A stretch of 21,593 nt of DNA from CAXQRU01 sp964226685 (lineage in GTDB: Bacteria; Pseudomonadota; Gammaproteobacteria; Pseudomonadales; Cellvibrionaceae): assembly GCA_964226685.1 (NCBI GenBank), contig CAXQRU010000091.1, forward strand, positions 1 to 21,593. The letters run 5' to 3'. How positions within the stretch are numbered: position 1 is the stretch's first letter; each line of letters opens with the position of its first letter. Under the pieces are notes generated by a model, which was not told the origin of the DNA, did no database searches, and saw only the letters and a list, made by a program, of their open reading frames with translations. Position numbers and translations under genes: made by a program. Shown piece after piece: positions 7,321-14,573 of this stretch.

Positions 7321-7772
7321 TCGTTAAAACAATTCATAACACTCTCGCCAAGAGCTGTGAAGGCCTTCAAATTTAATCGGCGCGCGGTGCCCACCACACT
7401 TAATTCTACAAGGACATCCGCCGCCGGCAACACACCTAAGCCTTTATCAGGCCACTCTACCAAACAACAGGCATCTGACCGAAAGTAATCCTCTACCCCA
7501 AGATAGACCAATTCTTCCGGATCCCCCAAACGATAAAGGTCAAAATGATAAATCGCAGGCGTAGTATGCTCATAAGGCTCAACCAAGGTATACGTTGGGC
7601 TTTTGACCTGACCGTCATGTCCCAAACCTTGAATCACACCTCGAGAAAAAGTGGTCTTTCCTGCACCCAACTGCCCCACTAAATAAATGACCTCTCCGCC
7701 ACTAAGCGCTCTCGCAAGCGCCTGACCACTGTCTAGAGTGGCCTTCTCATCCACCAGGTCAAGCGATTTCAT
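7311..7772 (-). CDS. tsaE: tRNA t6A biosynthesis ATPase TsaE
   Basis: TsaE is the 153-residue P-loop ATPase that works with TsaB, TsaC and TsaD to make N6-threonylcarbamoyladenosine at position 37 of ANN-decoding tRNAs. The Walker A motif GQLGAGKTT is at 33-41. It is followed by KSPTYTLVEPY (57-67), YHFDLYRLGDPEEL (75-88) and LVEWPDKG (104-111), all typical of the family. The length is normal. It overlaps the upstream nnr gene by 14 bases and the downstream amiB gene by up to 10 bases, so the three are translated as a coupled set, in the same order as in E. coli. Confidence 0.96.
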   Translation of the reverse strand: MKSLDLVDEKATLDSGQALARALSGGEVIYLVGQLGAGKTTFSRGVIQGLGHDGQVKSPTYTLVEPYEHTTPAIYHFDLYRLGDPEELVYLGVEDYFRSDACCLVEWPDKGLGVLPAADVLVELSVVGTARRLNLKAFTALGESVMNCFNEWV

Positions 7773-9252
7773 TTAACAAGGTCCTCACCTCAGCAATCAC
7801 CTCGGTTGCCAAGACACCCCGAGCACCTATTTTTCTTCCTAAACGCTGGCCGGCTTGTACATGCAGCCAAACCGCCAATTGCGCCGCCTCAAACATTGGC
7901 AACCCCTGGGCATGGAAGGCTGCGATGAGGCCAGTCAAGACATCACCCATACCACCGGCCGCAAGCGCTGGCGCCAATTGATCGCAGACATAAGCCACTT
8001 GGCCATCAAAAATAATCGTTCCCGCACCCTTAAGGACAATGATCCCACCCCATTGATCGTGCAAGCGCTTAGCTGCACTCAAGCGATCGCTCTCGACCTC
8101 TTGGGTTGAAATACCCAGCAAACGCGCCGCCTCTCCTGGATGAGGGGTTAATACCCAATTATCGCGCCGATCTTGCAAGAAAGGAGTCTTTGCTAACAGA
8201 TTTAAGGCATCAGCATCCATAATAATAGGCAAGTGGCTATCCAATGCTTGATGGCAGAGCTGGCTACCCCAGGCCTTCGTCCCCAAACCTGGCCCCAAAG
8301 CCAACACAGAAGGCCGCTCCAGACAAGGTAACAACTCTTGACCACAAGTCACTCCCTGAGTCATTACCTCAGGCCGGCGAGCTAGCATTTGGCCACAGTG
8401 CTCAGGACGAGTCGCCAAGCTCACCAGACCGGCACCACCAAACAGCGCCATTTCGGAGGTCATCGTCGATGCACCACCGGTACCATAATCACCACCAATA
8501 ACCAGCACATGACCACTCACTCCCTTATGAGCATCTAATGGGCGCTCAGGCAAACGAGGCACGTTGAACGATGACAATGACCTCACCGAAGAAGTTTCAT
8601 TCAGGTTTAAACCCAAATCATCAAAATAGCGCGCGCCACATGCGGCCAAACCCTTACCTGTAGAGCAGCCCAACTTCATCCCCACAAAGGAGATGGTGGC
8701 ATCGGCTTGAACCGCCAGATCACCAAAGCCCGTTTCGCCATGGATGCCAGATGGCAAGTCAATCGCCAGCACCGGTGCATTAACACTATTAATGGCCGCT
8801 ATCGCCTCCGCATATTCAGGGCGCAAAGCCCCCTGAAAGCCGATACCCAGGAGCGCATCAACAATGACTTGCTGCTCAGCGACCGCCGCTAAAAAAGCTT
8901 GGGCATTAAACGCATGCATAGAAACTCCTTCTTGCTTAGCGTATTGAAACGCCTTAGCGGCAACGCCTTTCAAAGAGGTGGGATCTGCAAGATACCAGAC
9001 CGTAGTGGGCACATTCCGCTTTGCGGCTAAAGCCGCCACAACATAGCCATCACCGCCGTTATTACCGCCACCACAGAAAACATGGACATGATTAACGCTT
9101 GGCCACAATTCAAGCAAACATTGATAGGCCGCCTCACCGGCGGCCTGCATCAAGCTGGCCTCAGAGGTTCCGGCCGCGATAGCGCTCTGCTCGAAAGCAC
9201 GCACCTGATCTGGAGTAAAAAGCATTTGGGGCAAAGAAGCCTGTTCTGTCAT
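7759..9252 (-). CDS. nnr: bifunctional NAD(P)H-hydrate epimerase / ADP-dependent dehydratase
   Basis: This 497-residue metabolite-repair enzyme re-forms NAD(P)H from its damaged hydrated forms. The N-terminal epimerase (YjeF_N, ~1-215) has CGGGNNGGDGY (60-70), VDALLGIGFQG (131-141) and AIDLPSGIHGETG (163-175). The C-terminal ribokinase-like dehydratase (~235-497) has VIGGDYGTGGAS, LGPGLGT, DADALNLLA, LTPHPGEAARLLG, VLKGAGTII and AAGGMGDVLTG, the last holding the catalytic Asp. It is the first gene of the operon. The 103-base region upstream has a possible -10 (GATAAT, minus strand 9314-9319) but no clear -35. No obvious defects are seen. Confidence 0.97.
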   Translation of the reverse strand: MTEQASLPQMLFTPDQVRAFEQSAIAAGTSEASLMQAAGEAAYQCLLELWPSVNHVHVFCGGGNNGGDGYVVAALAAKRNVPTTVWYLADPTSLKGVAAKAFQYAKQEGVSMHAFNAQAFLAAVAEQQVIVDALLGIGFQGALRPEYAEAIAAINSVNAPVLAIDLPSGIHGETGFGDLAVQADATISFVGMKLGCSTGKGLAACGARYFDDLGLNLNETSSVRSLSSFNVPRLPERPLDAHKGVSGHVLVIGGDYGTGGASTMTSEMALFGGAGLVSLATRPEHCGQMLARRPEVMTQGVTCGQELLPCLERPSVLALGPGLGTKAWGSQLCHQALDSHLPIIMDADALNLLAKTPFLQDRRDNWVLTPHPGEAARLLGISTQEVESDRLSAAKRLHDQWGGIIVLKGAGTIIFDGQVAYVCDQLAPALAAGGMGDVLTGLIAAFHAQGLPMFEAAQLAVWLHVQAGQRLGRKIGARGVLATEVIAEVRTLLNEIA

Positions 9253-9308
9253 AGATTAACCACTGAATAATTTACGAAACGACGATAATTTCACCGCTCA
9301 CCAATAAA

Positions 9309-9332
9309 GCGCCATTATCCTAAAGTCGGCGC
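9309..9332 (-). terminator. weak hairpin between the DsbA-like gene and nnr
   Basis: On the minus strand GCGCC and GGCGC (arms 9328-9332 and 9309-9313) flank a 14-base loop and are followed by TTTATT. It could slow or end transcription from the DsbA-like gene before nnr, but the stem is only 5 bp. The loop also contains the -10-like GATAAT, so the site could equally belong to the nnr promoter. Confidence 0.2.
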
Positions 9333-9355
9333 CCCAGCACCACCCCTTGCAACAA

Positions 9356-10021
9356 TTAGTTGACAAACCCACTCGATCGCAGCTGCTCCAATATAGACTC
9401 AGGGTGATTATAATCAATCGCTATGGTCTTAAATTGCTGCTCTTGGAGCAATACTAAACTGGGAAACCCGCTGGCCACCCCCAGTTGCTGCAAACGAGTC
9501 GTCAAGGCCAAATGTTCCTGAAATACCAACTCTAGCTCCTTAGAACTTAATAGAGCCTGAACTGATTGAGCGTCAACATCTAAGCTGACCGCACAGTTGA
9601 TGAGCACATCAGCATCAGAGGGGTTTTGAGCCTGAAGATAGTAGGCTTTAGCAATGGCATCGACCATGGCGGCTTCTTTATCAGGAGCCAGTTGCTTTAC
9701 CGCCAGCACAGCGCGACAAGCTAGATAAGTGGATCGTCTCGGCGTATTGTGAGACCAAAAATCAAAATTAAATTCGGTGCCTGGCACTCTCTCCATGATT
9801 TTTCGCCAATAGGACTGGATTTGCAGTCGTTGCGCCTCAGGCATAGGTTCAGCACTATCTGGCGCCAAACCTCCGGCCAAATAAAACACTGACTTAGACC
9901 CTAAAGCCGCTCGCACCGTTTGCCAAGTACGAGAAAACGCCCAGCACCAACTGCACATCGGGTCATAATTGTAAATGAGAACCGGTGATTGATCGAACAA
10001 TGCTTGCTGTAAATCACCCAC
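9356..10021 (-). CDS. cytosolic DsbA-family thiol oxidoreductase-like protein (CSWC)
   Basis: This is a protein of about 221 residues with a thioredoxin/DsbA fold. The active-site motif PMCSWCWAF near the N-terminus is typical of the FrnE/DsbA-like family. The cis-proline loop is GFPSLVLL near residue 190, with Phe before the proline. There is no signal peptide, so it should act in the cytosol, unlike true DsbA. The start is set at the GTG at 10021 because a perfect AGGAGG (10030-10035 on the minus strand) lies 8 bases upstream. The GTG two codons earlier would leave only 2 bases of spacing. It is divergent from queG across a palindrome, and its physiological substrate is unknown. Confidence 0.85.
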   Translation of the reverse strand: MGDLQQALFDQSPVLIYNYDPMCSWCWAFSRTWQTVRAALGSKSVFYLAGGLAPDSAEPMPEAQRLQIQSYWRKIMERVPGTEFNFDFWSHNTPRRSTYLACRAVLAVKQLAPDKEAAMVDAIAKAYYLQAQNPSDADVLINCAVSLDVDAQSVQALLSSKELELVFQEHLALTTRLQQLGVASGFPSLVLLQEQQFKTIAIDYNHPESILEQLRSSGFVN

Positions 10022-10049
10022 AGTCACTGCCTCCTAGAAAGTCATCGTT

Positions 10050-10083
10050 TCATCATACCTGTTTATTGGGGTATGATGATACC
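10050..10083. promoter_or_regulatory. 10-bp-arm palindrome in the divergent DsbA-like / queG promoter region
   Basis: TCATCATACC (10050-10059) and GGTATGATGA (10070-10079) form a perfect inverted repeat with a 10-base spacer. A second, overlapping repeat is GGTAT-GATG-ATACC (10070-10083). Each arm includes TATGAT, a good -10 match: 10072-10077 on the + strand towards queG, and 10052-10057 on the minus strand towards the DsbA-like gene. The -35 regions are poor. The layout fits an operator or a symmetric divergent promoter. It is not a terminator, because both genes point away. Confidence 0.5.
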
Positions 10084-10107
10084 GAGATCTAACACGTAAC
10101 AAATCCC

Positions 10108-11208
10108 ATGCCCACGACAGACTTAACAGCGCTCACCCAAGCACTTCACCTTTGGGCCAAAGAGTTGGGGTTTGATCAACTCGGCATTAGCGATTGCGAA
10201 CTGGAGCGCCACCAAGCTTATTTGGAGCAATGGTTAGCCAAGGGCCACCACGGCACCATGGAATGGATGCAAACCCACTTTGACAAGCGCAGCCAGCCTG
10301 ATGCACTGCACCCTGAAACCTTACGCGTTATCTCTGTGCGCATGAACTACCTGCCAGAAAACACCGAGCAAATTAAACGCCTAAAACAAGCTGACAAAGC
10401 CTATTTATCTCGCTACGCCTTAGGGCGTGACTATCATAAACTCATTCGCAAGCGCCTCGCGACGCTGGCCAATCGAATTCAAGACAACTTTACGAACCAC
10501 CCAGTGAGCCAGCGCCCTTTCGTTGACAGCGCGCCGGTCATGGAAAAAGCACTGGCCGAAAAAGCAGGACTAGGCTGGATCGGCAAAAACACCTTAGTCA
10601 TTAATCAAGAAGCTGGCAGCTGGTTTTTTTTGGGCGAGATTTATACCAACATCCCATTCCCCATCAACACTCAGCTTGCTGAAAACCGCTGCGGAGATTG
10701 CACGGCCTGCTTAAAAGTCTGCCCAACCGATGCCTTCATCGGGCCTTACCAATTGGATGCTCGCCGCTGCATTTCCTATCTGACCATCGAAAATAAAGGT
10801 GCCATTCCAGTGGAGTTTCGAGAACCCATGGGTAACCGTGTCTTTGGCTGCGACGACTGTCAAATTATTTGCCCTTGGAATAAATTCGCGCACACCACAC
10901 AAGAACGGGACTTCCAACCCAGGCACCAGCTCGACAATATCGAACTCGTGAAGCTCTTTTTATGGAGTGAGCAAGAGTACTTAGAAAAAACCGCCGGCTC
11001 ACCTTTACGACGCATTGGCTACGAGGGTTGGCTGCGAAATCTGAGTGTGGGCCTTGGTAATGCACCATCAAACCCAGAAATTGTTCAAGCATTAACCGAA
11101 CGATTAAAGAGTGCTTCACCGATGCTAAAAGAACATATAAACTGGGCTCTTGACAGACAACTCAACCCGACTCGGCGCACTCGTAAAATCAAACGAACCC
11201 ATGATTAA
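10108..11208 (+). CDS. queG: epoxyqueuosine reductase QueG
   Basis: QueG is the cobalamin- and iron-sulfur-dependent enzyme that carries out the last step of queuosine synthesis in tRNA, reducing epoxyqueuosine. The 366 residues show VDSAPVMEKALAEKAGLGW (Asp140 corresponds to the catalytic acid of the family) and GKNTLVIN. The first 4Fe-4S cluster motif has cysteines 195, 198, 201 and 205, and the second has cysteines 248, 251 and 255 (CDDCQIICPW). A HEAT-like helical tail completes the normal length. In E. coli queG is also divergent from nnr; here the DsbA-like gene is inserted between them. The stop overlaps the start of the next gene by 8 bases. Confidence 0.97.
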   Translation: MPTTDLTALTQALHLWAKELGFDQLGISDCELERHQAYLEQWLAKGHHGTMEWMQTHFDKRSQPDALHPETLRVISVRMNYLPENTEQIKRLKQADKAYLSRYALGRDYHKLIRKRLATLANRIQDNFTNHPVSQRPFVDSAPVMEKALAEKAGLGWIGKNTLVINQEAGSWFFLGEIYTNIPFPINTQLAENRCGDCTACLKVCPTDAFIGPYQLDARRCISYLTIENKGAIPVEFREPMGNRVFGCDDCQIICPWNKFAHTTQERDFQPRHQLDNIELVKLFLWSEQEYLEKTAGSPLRRIGYEGWLRNLSVGLGNAPSNPEIVQALTERLKSASPMLKEHINWALDRQLNPTRRTRKIKRTHD

Positions 11209-11788
11209 ACGTTTTTTAAAATTTTGCTTGCTACTAAGCCTTCTCATATTTTTATGGTGTGCAGGCTTAGTCATTGCCATTGCCACTGGTGGTCAAGCTC
11301 ACGAAAACGCTCAAGCTGATGTTGCCATCGTCTTGGGAGCCGCCGTCTATACCAACCGCCCATCCCCAGTTTTTATCGAACGCATTCAACACGGAGTCCA
11401 CCTCTACCAACAAAAAAAGGTAAAAGCCATTATCTTCACTGGCGGCTTGGCTGAGGGAGATCAACTCGCTGAGTCCGAAGCCGCCAAACGCTATGCACTA
11501 GCTCAGGGAGTACCAGAGCAAGCCATTTGGATCGAAAAGAAATCCACTACCACAGCAGAAAACCTGCAATACGCCAAGAATATTATGGATCAACAGGGCT
11601 TTAATACGGCCATCATCGTCAGTGACCCACACCATCTAAGACGAGCCAGCATGTATGCCAGCAAGAAAGGCATCAATGCCATCACAGACCCCACTCCCAC
11701 TTCACGCTATAAAGGCTTTAAAGCCATCAGTGAGCAGTTTGCGAAAGAAGGGTATTTGATTACTCGATTGATTGTGATGGGTTATTGA
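11201..11788 (+). CDS. SanA/YdcF-like DUF218 membrane-anchored protein
   Basis: This 195-residue protein has one N-terminal membrane anchor (FCLLLSLLIFLWCAGLVIAIA), with the remainder outside the cytoplasmic membrane. The DUF218 signatures are clear: ADVAIVLGAAVYTNRPSPVF, IIFTGGLAEGD with a following AESEAAKRYA, STTTAENLQYA and VSDPHHLRRAS. E. coli SanA of this family affects vancomycin tolerance and envelope barrier function, but the molecular activity is not established. The ATG at 11201 is preferred: it lies directly at the membrane anchor and overlaps the queG stop by 8 bases, suggesting coupling. A start 51 bases earlier would add only queG-overlapping residues. Confidence 0.9.
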   Translation: MIKRFLKFCLLLSLLIFLWCAGLVIAIATGGQAHENAQADVAIVLGAAVYTNRPSPVFIERIQHGVHLYQQKKVKAIIFTGGLAEGDQLAESEAAKRYALAQGVPEQAIWIEKKSTTTAENLQYAKNIMDQQGFNTAIIVSDPHHLRRASMYASKKGINAITDPTPTSRYKGFKAISEQFAKEGYLITRLIVMGY

Positions 11789-11809
11789 TTGATGTTAACC
11801 ACTATATAA

Positions 11810-11838
11810 GTGACAACCATTCAGATTATTGATATAGT
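11810..11838 (+). promoter_or_regulatory. sigma-70 promoter of the 182-residue membrane protein gene
   Basis: A -35 GTGACA (11810-11815, 5 of 6) is followed by exactly 17 bases and a -10 TATAGT (11833-11838, 5 of 6). The gene begins about 35 bases after the predicted start site and has a good AGGAG ribosome site. The spacing and both boxes make this a credible promoter. Confidence 0.6.
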
Positions 11839-11881
11839 TTCGCTTCTTTTAAGCACACCAACTACATGATAGGAGTTTCCA

Positions 11882-12430
11882 ATGATGGATTCATTTTACT
11901 ACGGCGGCCTAAGCGCCACCAGCTTTCTGCTACCCATTTTACTCAGCAGCCTTTTTCTATTGATGATACCTTATATCCTTACCCATTGGCGCAATGATAA
12001 AGAAGGGATAAAAGATGACCAAGTCGGCATAAAAGTCATATTAAACTATTTTTTATTTTCAGGGGTTCAAATCCTACTGGCAACAGCGGCCGCTCTCACC
12101 GCTGCCTTATTTTCTGGAGAGATCGCTAGAGTCGTAAACCATGGCGCATCTCAACTCGGCGTTAGCGTAATCATTGGGGTGATTCTTGTTGGGACTCACA
12201 AAGCCCTTCTCGCCAAAACCAATAATGACCAGCACCCTCGGACTGCAAGATTTTATAGTGGTTTACAGCTCTTGATTACAGGAATAATAACCATCACCGC
12301 TTTAGCCATGCTTCTCACTATATTATTTAATGGATACGGTAAAGCGATTGGCGCACCTTTAGGGCTGCTTTTGGTCTACGGTATTGCATGGCTAATATTT
12401 GTATCTAGCTTACTGCATAGAAACCACTAG
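11882..12430 (+). CDS. hypothetical four-helix membrane protein
   Basis: This 182-residue protein has four predicted membrane segments: about 14-34, 55-77 (FLFSGVQILLATAAALTAAL), 90-107 and 128-178 (the last stretch may hold two helices). A charged cytosolic loop (HWRNDKEGIKDDQVGIK) sits after the first helix and a basic one (KTNNDQHPRTARFYSG) after the third. I do not recognise a family. The gene has its own promoter and an AGGAG ribosome site 7 bases before the ATG. The next codon is also ATG-compatible in the MMDS start, so the first Met is uncertain by one residue. It converges with the DUF817 gene 17 bases away, with a hairpin at the junction. No function is assigned. Confidence 0.75.
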   Translation: MMDSFYYGGLSATSFLLPILLSSLFLLMIPYILTHWRNDKEGIKDDQVGIKVILNYFLFSGVQILLATAAALTAALFSGEIARVVNHGASQLGVSVIIGVILVGTHKALLAKTNNDQHPRTARFYSGLQLLITGIITITALAMLLTILFNGYGKAIGAPLGLLLVYGIAWLIFVSSLLHRNH

Positions 12431-12437
12431 GGAAGAC

Positions 12438-12468
12438 AGGCCTAACCTCAATCTTTGATTTTAGGCCT
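12438..12468. terminator. hairpin at the convergent gene junction
   Basis: AGGCCTAA (12438-12445) pairs with TTAGGCCT (12461-12468). Inside, AATC and GATT pair around a TTT loop, leaving a 4-base bulge. It lies between two converging genes, and its right arm covers the last codons of the DUF817 gene. There is no strong T-run, so it may stop transcription in both directions only weakly, or protect both mRNA ends. Confidence 0.45.
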
Positions 12469-13224
12469 ATGCACGACTGACACCAACACAAAACTCAATA
12501 ACATCAATAAATACCAAGAAGATAATTTCCCAATCGACACCAGCTCCCAACCCTGTTTTTGATTGGGATAAATCCAGGCACCCGTCAAGGTGCCAATATT
12601 TTCCGCAAACCAAATAAATAGGGCAACGAGCAACCACCCCAATAAGAGCGGCATATACCGATGCGTCTTCACTACCTTAAAATAAATATTGACTCGCCAA
12701 AACAAGATCACTGTTACCAAGAAAAGTAACCACCGTAAATCCATGAAATAATGATGAGTAAAAAAGTTTAAGTAAATGCAAAACACGAGCAAATAGGTGT
12801 ATGAGATTTTAGGATAATGGCTATAGGAAAATTCAAAAATACGAGAGACTCGAGCGATATAACTCCCCACAGCACTATAAAGAAAACCCGTAAATAGTGG
12901 AACGTTGCCGATTTTAAAGAAGGCTTCCTCTGGATAAGCCCAGGAGCCAATTGCATCTGATGTTTTAAATAATTCCAAAACAGTTGCCACCACATGAAAA
13001 ATAGCGATCACATAGGCTTCTCGCCAAGTTTCTAAGCGAAACACTAACATGAACACCTGAAAGGCAATGGCGCTCAGAAAGATAAAATCGTAGCGAGACA
13101 ACGCCTCGATTGGGTACCAAAAATGAGTAATGATTAACAGCAATAATAAAAAGCCGCCAAACATACAAGCATAAGCTTGCTTTAAGCCAAAAAACCAAAG
13201 CTCTCGAACCAACGTCTTGAACAT
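12448..13224 (-). CDS. DUF817 family integral membrane protein
   Basis: This 258-residue membrane protein has about seven or eight predicted helices. The opening RELWFFGLKQAYACMFGG and internal motifs such as FRLETWREAYVI, KTSDAIGSWAYPEEAFFKI, PLFTGFLYSAVGSYIAR and AENIGTLTGAWIYPNQ are characteristic of the DUF817 family (Bacillus subtilis YoaT is a member). Its biochemical role is unknown. The conserved Glu, Asp, Trp and Pro residues at membrane edges resemble carotenoid-type enzymes only vaguely, so I assign no function. A GGTGGTGAG stretch just before the ATG can serve as the ribosome site. It is divergent from the small phosphatase-like gene. Confidence 0.88.
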   Translation of the reverse strand: MFKTLVRELWFFGLKQAYACMFGGFLLLLLIITHFWYPIEALSRYDFIFLSAIAFQVFMLVFRLETWREAYVIAIFHVVATVLELFKTSDAIGSWAYPEEAFFKIGNVPLFTGFLYSAVGSYIARVSRIFEFSYSHYPKISYTYLLVFCIYLNFFTHHYFMDLRWLLFLVTVILFWRVNIYFKVVKTHRYMPLLLGWLLVALFIWFAENIGTLTGAWIYPNQKQGWELVSIGKLSSWYLLMLLSFVLVSVVHRPKIKD

Positions 13225-13312
13225 CTCACCACCCTATACATCCTATTGCCATTATTGTAGAGTAAATTGATTGATCGATTAGTGAAGAATCCGTGAACTC
13301 ATGGGGGCCTAT

Positions 13313-13759
13313 ATGAATATCCGAAACTTTTTTGCACCGAACTTTCGCATAGGAACGGCCGGGCAACCCGAGCGCGATGAATTTAAGCCAATTGCACAGG
13401 AGGGCTATAAAGTCGTGATCAATTTGGCTATGCACGATTCTACCTACGCCATTAGTGATGAGGGCAACCTTGTGACCCGCGAGGGTATGAATTATTTTCA
13501 TTTACCCATCCCCTTTGAAACCCCCACCCGTGATCAACTCATGCAATTTATTGCATTAATGAAAATCTACCGCAATGAGAAGGTATTTGTGCATTGCGCC
13601 CTGAACCTGCGTGCATCGGTATTTACGCATCGCTATTTAACATTGGTCGAACACCTAGATAGCGAATCAGCCACTTCTCCCTTTTTAAGAGATTGGGACA
13701 TCACTCCGCCTTGGGCTGTACTCATGCACCTCAATAAGAGTGATTTACCCATTGACTAA
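13313..13759 (+). CDS. protein tyrosine phosphatase-like protein with shortened loop
   Basis: This is a small soluble protein of about 148 residues related to the cysteine-dependent phosphatase superfamily. It has the typical early segment FRIGTAGQPERDEF, the beta strand GYKVVINLAM, and the loop VFVHCALNLRAS. The Cys and Arg are separated by four residues (C-x4-R) instead of the standard five, and the usual Gly is missing, so normal phosphatase catalysis is doubtful. Related bacterial proteins with a similar loop exist as I recall, so this may be a family trait. The ATG at 13313 is preferred because GGGGG lies 7 bases before it; an ATG 12 bases earlier is possible. It stands alone, 91 bases before rph. 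Confidence 0.8.
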   Translation: MNIRNFFAPNFRIGTAGQPERDEFKPIAQEGYKVVINLAMHDSTYAISDEGNLVTREGMNYFHLPIPFETPTRDQLMQFIALMKIYRNEKVFVHCALNLRASVFTHRYLTLVEHLDSESATSPFLRDWDITPPWAVLMHLNKSDLPID

Positions 13760-13790
13760 AATCAAAGTGACCAAAAGTACACATTAACCT

Positions 13791-13819
13791 GTGATTTTCC
13801 AAACCAGCTGCTCTATACT
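13791..13819 (+). promoter_or_regulatory. possible rph promoter
   Basis: TATACT (13814-13819) is a good -10 match about 30 bases before the rph ATG. At 17 bases upstream, GTGATT (13791-13796) matches only half of a -35. An inverted repeat AAAATCA / TGATTTT brackets the upstream part. The assignment rests mainly on the -10 and its position. Confidence 0.35.
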
Positions 13820-13850
13820 GGCCGCCCATTTAGCAAACTGAGAATCCACT

Positions 13851-14573
13851 ATGAATCGCCCCAGCGAAAGAGCAGCCAACGAATTACGCTCCATCAGCCT
13901 CACCAAAGACTTTACCAAGCACGCCGAAGGCTCTGTTCTTATCTGTTTTGGCGATACCAAAGTGATCTGCAATGCAAGTATTGAAAACAAAGTGCCCGGC
14001 TTCTTGAGGGGGCAAAATCAAGGCTGGATCACGGCTGAATATGGCATGTTACCTCGCTCAACCGGTACCCGCATGGGTCGCGAAGCGGCTCGCGGAAAGC
14101 AAGGAGGGCGCACGGTCGAAATTCAACGACTCATCGGCCGTTCATTAAGAGCAGCCATCGATCTTGAAGCCCTGGGCGAGCGCACAATCACCATTGACTG
14201 CGATGTCATCCAAGCCGATGGCGGTACACGCACCGCCTCCATTACCGGCGCCTGGGTCGCATTGGCTGAGGCCATCAACCGTCTAATTCGAGCAGGCGAG
14301 CTGACCAGGAACCCGATTTTACGCAAAGTAGCCGCCATTTCCGTGGGTATTTATCAAGGACAAGCCGTTCTGGATCTAGACTATCCAGAGGACTCTGCCG
14401 CAGACACCGATATGAATGTAGTGATGGCCGATGATGGCGGTATTATTGAGCTTCAAGGTACTGCCGAAGGCACTCCTTTCTCTGAGCAAGAATTCCAATC
14501 GATGTTCCAGTTGGCCAAAGAGGGCATTAGCCAACTTCACAGACTTCAACAAGAGTGCATAGATAGCGAGTGA
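13851..14573 (+). CDS. rph: ribonuclease PH
   Basis: RNase PH is the phosphate-dependent 3' exoribonuclease that trims tRNA precursors. The 240 residues match the family along their whole length: MNRPSERAANELR at the start, EGSVLICFGDTKVICNAS, then GWITAEYGMLPRST and REAARGKQGGRTVEIQRLIG for the phosphate-binding region. DCDVIQADGGTRTASITGA and the metal-binding LDLDYPEDSAADTDMN follow. The normal length suggests a functional enzyme, unlike the frameshifted rph of E. coli K-12. Its TGA stop overlaps the GTG start of the transporter gene (GTGA), so the two are coupled. Confidence 0.97.
   Translation: MNRPSERAANELRSISLTKDFTKHAEGSVLICFGDTKVICNASIENKVPGFLRGQNQGWITAEYGMLPRSTGTRMGREAARGKQGGRTVEIQRLIGRSLRAAIDLEALGERTITIDCDVIQADGGTRTASITGAWVALAEAINRLIRAGELTRNPILRKVAAISVGIYQGQAVLDLDYPEDSAADTDMNVVMADDGGIIELQGTAEGTPFSEQEFQSMFQLAKEGISQLHRLQQECIDSE

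Noticed and set aside
11150..11200. Longer start for the SanA-like protein
   Set aside because: It would overlap queG by 59 bases and add residues before the membrane anchor without a ribosome site; the ATG at 11201 gives a normal coupled overlap.
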